Source of the DNA: Oscillospiraceae bacterium
GTDB lineage: Bacteria; Bacillota; Clostridia; Oscillospirales; UBA929
Assembly: GCA_031258665.1 (NCBI GenBank)
Contig: JAIRML010000122.1
Location: 1-7,647, forward strand
Length of the DNA: 7,647 bases
Direction of reading: 5' to 3'
Shown here: in pieces, positions 5,035 through 7,647 of the stretch
Position numbering within the stretch: the stretch's first letter is position 1
How the letters are laid out: each line of letters begins with the position of its first letter
Position numbers and translations under genes: made by a program
The notes under the pieces: model-generated
Databases searched by the model: none
What the model was told of the DNA's origin: nothing
The model's input: the letters and a program-made list of their open reading frames with translations, nothing else

Positions 5035-5844
5035 TCAGAGGTCTGCGTCACGGCGGGCCACGGCGGGCCACGGCAGGGCTGTCTCGTACCAGGCGCCCGT
5101 CATATACAGGCCGTGCGCCGGCGCGGTGGGGCCGGCGCGCGCGCGGTCCCCGGCGCGCAGCAGGGCGGGGACCGCGTCGGAGTGGATCTTCCCCTGCCCC
5201 ACGTACAGCAGTGTGCCCACGATGGCCCGCGCCATGTTGTATAAAAACCCGTCGGCCGAGACGGCGATCTGGAGCAGCCGGCCCCGGGTGGACACATCGC
5301 AGGAGAACATGGTGCGCACGGTGGATTTGACCGGCGTGCCCACCGACCGAAACGCGGCAAAGTCGTGTGTGCCGATGAAATCGCCCGCCGCGCGCCGCAA
5401 CGCGTCCGCGTCGAGCGGATACGGCCAAAAGAGCGCGCGCCGGCGCAGCAGCGGGTCCGGGTGGCGCGCCGTATAGAGGCAATAGGTGTATTCCTTGCGC
5501 ACACAGGAGTTGATGGCGTGAAAATTGTCCGGCACATCGGCGGCCGCGAAGACGGAGATGTCGTCCGGCAGGTGCGTGTTCACCGCATAGGGCAGCCGTT
5601 CGGCCGGAATGCGCGTGGCGGAGATAAAATTTGCCACATAGCGGCGGGCGTGCACACCCGTGTCGGTGCGCCCGCAGCCGTGGAGGGTCACCGGGCGCCC
5701 AGTTGTCTTTTGCAGAGCGCCGGAGAGGACGGCGGCCACCGTCACGGCGTTCTTTTGGACCTGCCAGCCATGGTAGGACGACCCGTCGTAGGCGAGCAGC
5801 AATGCGATGTTACGGCGTGTGTCCCGTGTGTCCCGTGTGTCCAA
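5035..5844 (-). CDS. truA: tRNA pseudouridine(38-40) synthase TruA
   Basis: Converts uridines 38-40 in the tRNA anticodon arm to pseudouridine. The catalytic motif GRTDTGVHA is intact with the nucleophile D61. RKEYTY carries the conserved tyrosine (Y119), and FLYNMAR (200-206) is the conserved C-terminal motif. The core runs from IALLLAYDGSSYHGWQ to APAHGLYMTGAWY. There are 269 residues, slightly longer than usual (about 245-265), because of two additions: an N-terminal DTRDTRDTR made by a 9 bp tandem repeat, and a tail of about 16 residues after AWY that runs through a 10 bp tandem duplication. The TTG start at 5844 has GGAGG nine bases upstream. It follows ecfT by 69 bases, the classical ecfA1-ecfA2-ecfT-truA order of Bacillota, and is probably cotranscribed with it. 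Catalytic residues are complete, so it should be active. Confidence 0.96.
   Translation of the reverse strand: MDTRDTRDTRRNIALLLAYDGSSYHGWQVQKNAVTVAAVLSGALQKTTGRPVTLHGCGRTDTGVHARRYVANFISATRIPAERLPYAVNTHLPDDISVFAAADVPDNFHAINSCVRKEYTYCLYTARHPDPLLRRRALFWPYPLDADALRRAAGDFIGTHDFAAFRSVGTPVKSTVRTMFSCDVSTRGRLLQIAVSADGFLYNMARAIVGTLLYVGQGKIHSDAVPALLRAGDRARAGPTAPAHGLYMTGAWYETALPWPAVARRDADL
5051..5070. repeat. Exact 10 bp tandem duplication at the truA 3' end
   Basis: Two adjacent copies of CGGCGGGCCA on the plus strand; the periodicity continues a few bases on each side. It lies in the last codons of truA. Ten bases is not a multiple of three, so the copy number sets the truA reading frame at its end. 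Confidence 0.9.
5816..5842. repeat. 9 bp tandem repeat, three exact copies, at the truA 5' end
   Basis: Three perfect copies of CGTGTGTCC (plus strand) encode Asp-Thr-Arg three times, starting right after the truA initiation codon. The period keeps the frame, so copy-number change would only lengthen or shorten the N-terminal tail. Confidence 0.92.
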
Positions 5845-5853
5845 TGTGAAGCC

Positions 5854-5858
5854 CCTCC
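5854..5858 (-). promoter_or_regulatory. Ribosome binding site of truA
   Basis: Minus-strand GGAGG (in GGAGGGG), nine bases before the TTG at 5844. This supports TTG as the true start and so places the DTR repeat in the protein. Confidence 0.8.
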
Positions 5859-5870
5859 GACGACGCGTCT

Positions 5871-5899
5871 AAACGTGGGCCGCGCCCGCAGCCAAAATT
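5871..5899 (-). repeat. Decayed B-type hairpin in the ecfT-truA gap
   Basis: The plus strand here reads CGTGGGCCGCGCCCGCAGCC and then AAAATTA. Hairpin B1 of cluster 1 reads CGTGGGCTGCGCCCGCAACC followed by a linker with GAATTC. Only two of 20 bases differ. The orientation matches cluster 1. No hairpin A is beside it, so it is a partial or eroded unit. One stem position is C-A on the plus strand and G-U on the minus strand. Confidence 0.7.
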
Positions 5900-5913
5900 A
5901 AAGCGCCCGCGCG

Positions 5914-6717
5914 TCAATATCCGAAGCGGCTCGCGACGCCCACGCCGACGGAGACCGCCAGCATGGCGGTGAGGACACACCCGTCCAGGGGCGTCATGCG
6001 CAGCGGATACATGCGTGTGCGGCCCTCGCCGCCGTGGTAGCAGCGGCATTCCATGGCCATGGCCAGGTCCTCCGCCCGGCGGAACGCGGAGACAAACAGC
6101 GGCACCAGCAGCGGCACCAGAGCGCGGGCGCGCCGGACCACATGTCCGGAATCGAAATCAGCCCCCCGGGCGCGCTGCGCGTTCATGATCTTGTCCGTCT
6201 CCTCCAACAGCGTTGGGATAAAACGCAGCGCGATGGTCATCATCGTGGCCAGCTCGTGAATCGGGGCGCGCAATTTTTTCAGCGGGCCGAGCAGGCACTC
6301 AAGCGCGTCGGTGAGACGGATTGGAGACGTCGTGTAGGTGAGCAGGAAGGTTCCCATGATGAGCATGACGATCCGCAGGACCATCCGCCCGGCGATGACC
6401 AGCCCCTCGAGGGTGACGCGGAGGATCCAAAACGAAAAGAGCACGACGCCGTCGGTGTAAAAGATGTTGAGCAGGGCCGTCAGGGTGATGATGAGGACCA
6501 GGGGCCGGATGCCCTTGACGAGGACCCGGACGCGCAGGCGGGAGAGCCGGACGGCGGCGGCGAGCCAGAGGACCATGACGCCGTATGTGAACACGCCGTG
6601 GGCCATAAAAAGCGCCACAATGTAAGCGGCGGTGAGCACCAATTTGACGCGCGGGTCAAGCCGGTGGAGGAGCGAATGCCCGGGGAAAAACTGCCCCAGC
6701 GTGATGTCTTTCAGCAT
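5914..6717 (-). CDS. ecfT: ECF transporter transmembrane component EcfT
   Basis: Membrane scaffold of group II energy-coupling factor transporters. It couples ATP hydrolysis by EcfA1/EcfA2 to exchangeable substrate-binding S proteins. It has 267 residues, the usual length. The N-terminus has the family signature LHRLDPRVKL (17-26). Several membrane helices follow (about 27-55, 68-88, 105-128) and one at the C-terminus (about 245-262). The two coupling-helix X-Arg-X motifs that touch the ATPases are AQRARGADF (180-188) and AMECRCYHGG (221-230). In the second, cysteine 224 stands where alanine is usual (AMEARCY or AMEARGY); the arginine R225 is kept. The ATG start overlaps the ecfA2 stop by seven bases and has AGGAGG at eight bases, so translation is probably coupled. 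No S-component gene is in the window, so the substrate cannot be told. Confidence 0.95.
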   Translation of the reverse strand: MLKDITLGQFFPGHSLLHRLDPRVKLVLTAAYIVALFMAHGVFTYGVMVLWLAAAVRLSRLRVRVLVKGIRPLVLIITLTALLNIFYTDGVVLFSFWILRVTLEGLVIAGRMVLRIVMLIMGTFLLTYTTSPIRLTDALECLLGPLKKLRAPIHELATMMTIALRFIPTLLEETDKIMNAQRARGADFDSGHVVRRARALVPLLVPLFVSAFRRAEDLAMAMECRCYHGGEGRTRMYPLRMTPLDGCVLTAMLAVSVGVGVASRFGY

Positions 6718-7577
6718 GGGCGCGCCCTCCTGATGAGGGGGGCGAGCTCCGCGGCCGCCTGCCGGACCGTGTACGCGGCAGGGTCGATGTCCAGACCCAG
6801 CGCGCGCAGCCGCCGCATGACCTGTGTCACCGCCGGGACAGAGAGCCCGGTCTGTTCGAGCTCAGTCACGCGGGAGAACACCTCGTGGGGCGTGCCGTCC
6901 ATGGCCACGCGGGCGCGGTTCAACACAACGATGCGCTGCACCGAGCGAGCGATCTCCTCCATGCTGTGGCTGACGAGAATGACAGCGGACCCGTGTTCGG
7001 CATGATAGGCGCGGATGTGGCCCAGAATGTCCTCGCGGCCGCGCGGGTCAAGGCCGGCCGTGGGTTCGTCCAGGATGAGCACGTCCGGTTCCATGGCGAT
7101 GACGCCGGCGATGGCGACCCGCCGCTTTTGCCCGCCCGAGAGGTCAAACGGGGACTTGTCCGCCGCCTCCGGCGCCAGCCCGACAAGCTGCATGGCCGCC
7201 TCCACCCGCCGGGCGGCGTCCTCCTCGGAGAGGCCCATGTTGCGCGGCCCGAAAGCGATGTCGCGCGCCACTGTCTCCTCGAAGAGCTGGTACTCGGGAT
7301 ATTGAAACACGAGCCCCACGCGAAAGCGCGTCCGACGGATTTGTTTTGGGTCGCGCCAGAGGTCCCGGCCCTCAAAGAGCACGCGCCCCTCGGTGGGCCG
7401 CAGCAGCCCGTTCAGATGCTGGATCAGCGTGGACTTGCCGGAACCGGTGTGCCCGATGATGCCCAGGAACTCGCCCGGCGCCACTTCGAGGTCGACGCGG
7501 TCGACCGCCCGGCGCTCAAAAGGGGTACCGGCGCCGTACACATAGGAGAGCTGCTCCGTTTTGAGGATGGGCGTCAA
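6711..7577 (-). CDS. ecfA2: ECF transporter ATPase EcfA2
   Basis: Cytoplasmic ABC ATPase that pairs with EcfA1 on EcfT to power vitamin or metal uptake. 288 residues. Walker A is GHTGSGKST (42-50), the Q-loop is in FQYPEYQLFEETV (Q92), the signature is LSGGQKRR (146-153), Walker B is VLILDE (D170, E171), the D-loop follows in GLDP and the H-loop histidine is H204 in VSHS. All catalytic residues are present. The FQYPEYQLF form is typical of EcfA2 rather than EcfA1 (FQNPDNQ). The TTG start has GGAGG at eight bases and overlaps the stop of the upstream frame (TTGA). The C-terminal 60 residues (VTELEQTGLSVP onward) are the usual EcfA tail. Confidence 0.96.
   Translation of the reverse strand: MTPILKTEQLSYVYGAGTPFERRAVDRVDLEVAPGEFLGIIGHTGSGKSTLIQHLNGLLRPTEGRVLFEGRDLWRDPKQIRRTRFRVGLVFQYPEYQLFEETVARDIAFGPRNMGLSEEDAARRVEAAMQLVGLAPEAADKSPFDLSGGQKRRVAIAGVIAMEPDVLILDEPTAGLDPRGREDILGHIRAYHAEHGSAVILVSHSMEEIARSVQRIVVLNRARVAMDGTPHEVFSRVTELEQTGLSVPAVTQVMRRLRALGLDIDPAAYTVRQAAAELAPLIRRARPC
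6726..6731 (-). promoter_or_regulatory. Ribosome binding site of ecfT
   Basis: Minus-strand AGGAGG inside the end of ecfA2, eight bases before the ecfT ATG. It is the strongest ribosome binding site in the window and fits reinitiation or coupled translation. Confidence 0.85.
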
Positions 7578-7647
7578 ATCGGGAACCTCCTCCCCGCGTC
7601 GCCGATGTCCGCGGACATGCTGTCTTTCGGATCGGTCAGATCTGGAT
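7574..7647 (-). CDS. C-terminal end of the upstream gene, probably EcfA1 (partial)
   Basis: A minus-strand frame open from the window edge ends in TGA at 7576-7574, overlapping the ecfA2 TTG by two bases (TTGA). The visible tail reads PDLTDPKDSMSADIGDAGRR and then FPI. These residues have no diagnostic motif. The EcfA1 identity is inferred only from the fixed order ecfA1-ecfA2-ecfT in Bacillota and from the overlap. Confidence 0.5.
   Translation of the reverse strand, partial: PDLTDPKDSMSADIGDAGRRFPI
7586..7590 (-). promoter_or_regulatory. Ribosome binding site of ecfA2
   Basis: Minus-strand GGAGG (in GGGGAGGAGG), eight bases before the TTG at 7577. It makes this TTG the start despite the lack of an ATG. 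Confidence 0.8.

Noticed and set aside
6034..7005. Plus-strand open frame of 323 codons opposite ecfT and ecfA2
   Set aside because: It is the antisense of two well-conserved ECF genes; the product is H, D and G rich and unlike any protein I know.

Overview
The window looks like a piece of a GC-rich Clostridia chromosome, most like the Oscillospirales. The reasons are Bacillota-type gene order (ecfA1-ecfA2-ecfT-truA), strong GGAGG ribosome binding sites, many TTG/GTG starts, a DUF5711-like gene next to cvpA, and a Clp ATPase with a ClpE-type zinc finger. The assignment rests on gene content only. Every supported gene is on the minus strand, so the window reads from right to left.

Right part (7647 to 3747) is a tightly packed operon. 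It holds the tail of a gene that is probably ecfA1, then ecfA2, ecfT, truA and a membrane-anchored protein of DUF5711 type. The start of ecfA2 overlaps the preceding stop (TTGA), the start of ecfT overlaps the ecfA2 stop by 7 bases, and an SD in the truA/DUF5711 junction decides the downstream start. EcfA1/EcfA2/EcfT form the energising module shared by many vitamin and metal uptake S-components. TruA makes pseudouridine in the tRNA anticodon arm. The DUF5711-like protein has one membrane anchor and a probable extracytoplasmic beta-propeller-like domain.

Left part (3747 to 1) holds three more genes: cvpA (four predicted membrane segments), a CDP-alcohol phosphatidyltransferase of PgsA type, and a ClpE-like AAA+ unfoldase that runs off the left edge. 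Unlike the right part, these genes are separated by gaps of about 180 to 380 bases.

Those gaps are filled by the most unusual content of the window: a family of short modular palindromic repeats. A unit of about 70 bp consists of hairpin A (7-11 bp stem, usually a 3-base loop), an A-rich linker, hairpin B (7-9 bp stem, usually a 4-base loop) and the flank ACGTT. I count six A hairpins, seven B hairpins and one decayed B copy, in three clusters plus one position inside the ecfT-truA gap. The arms differ between copies but the changes are compensatory, so the stems are kept. In the middle cluster three unrelated perfect palindromes are chained in, one of them occupying the place of hairpin A. 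I do not recognise this family; it is the best candidate here for something undescribed. No RNA gene, CRISPR array, transposase or convincing intrinsic terminator was found.
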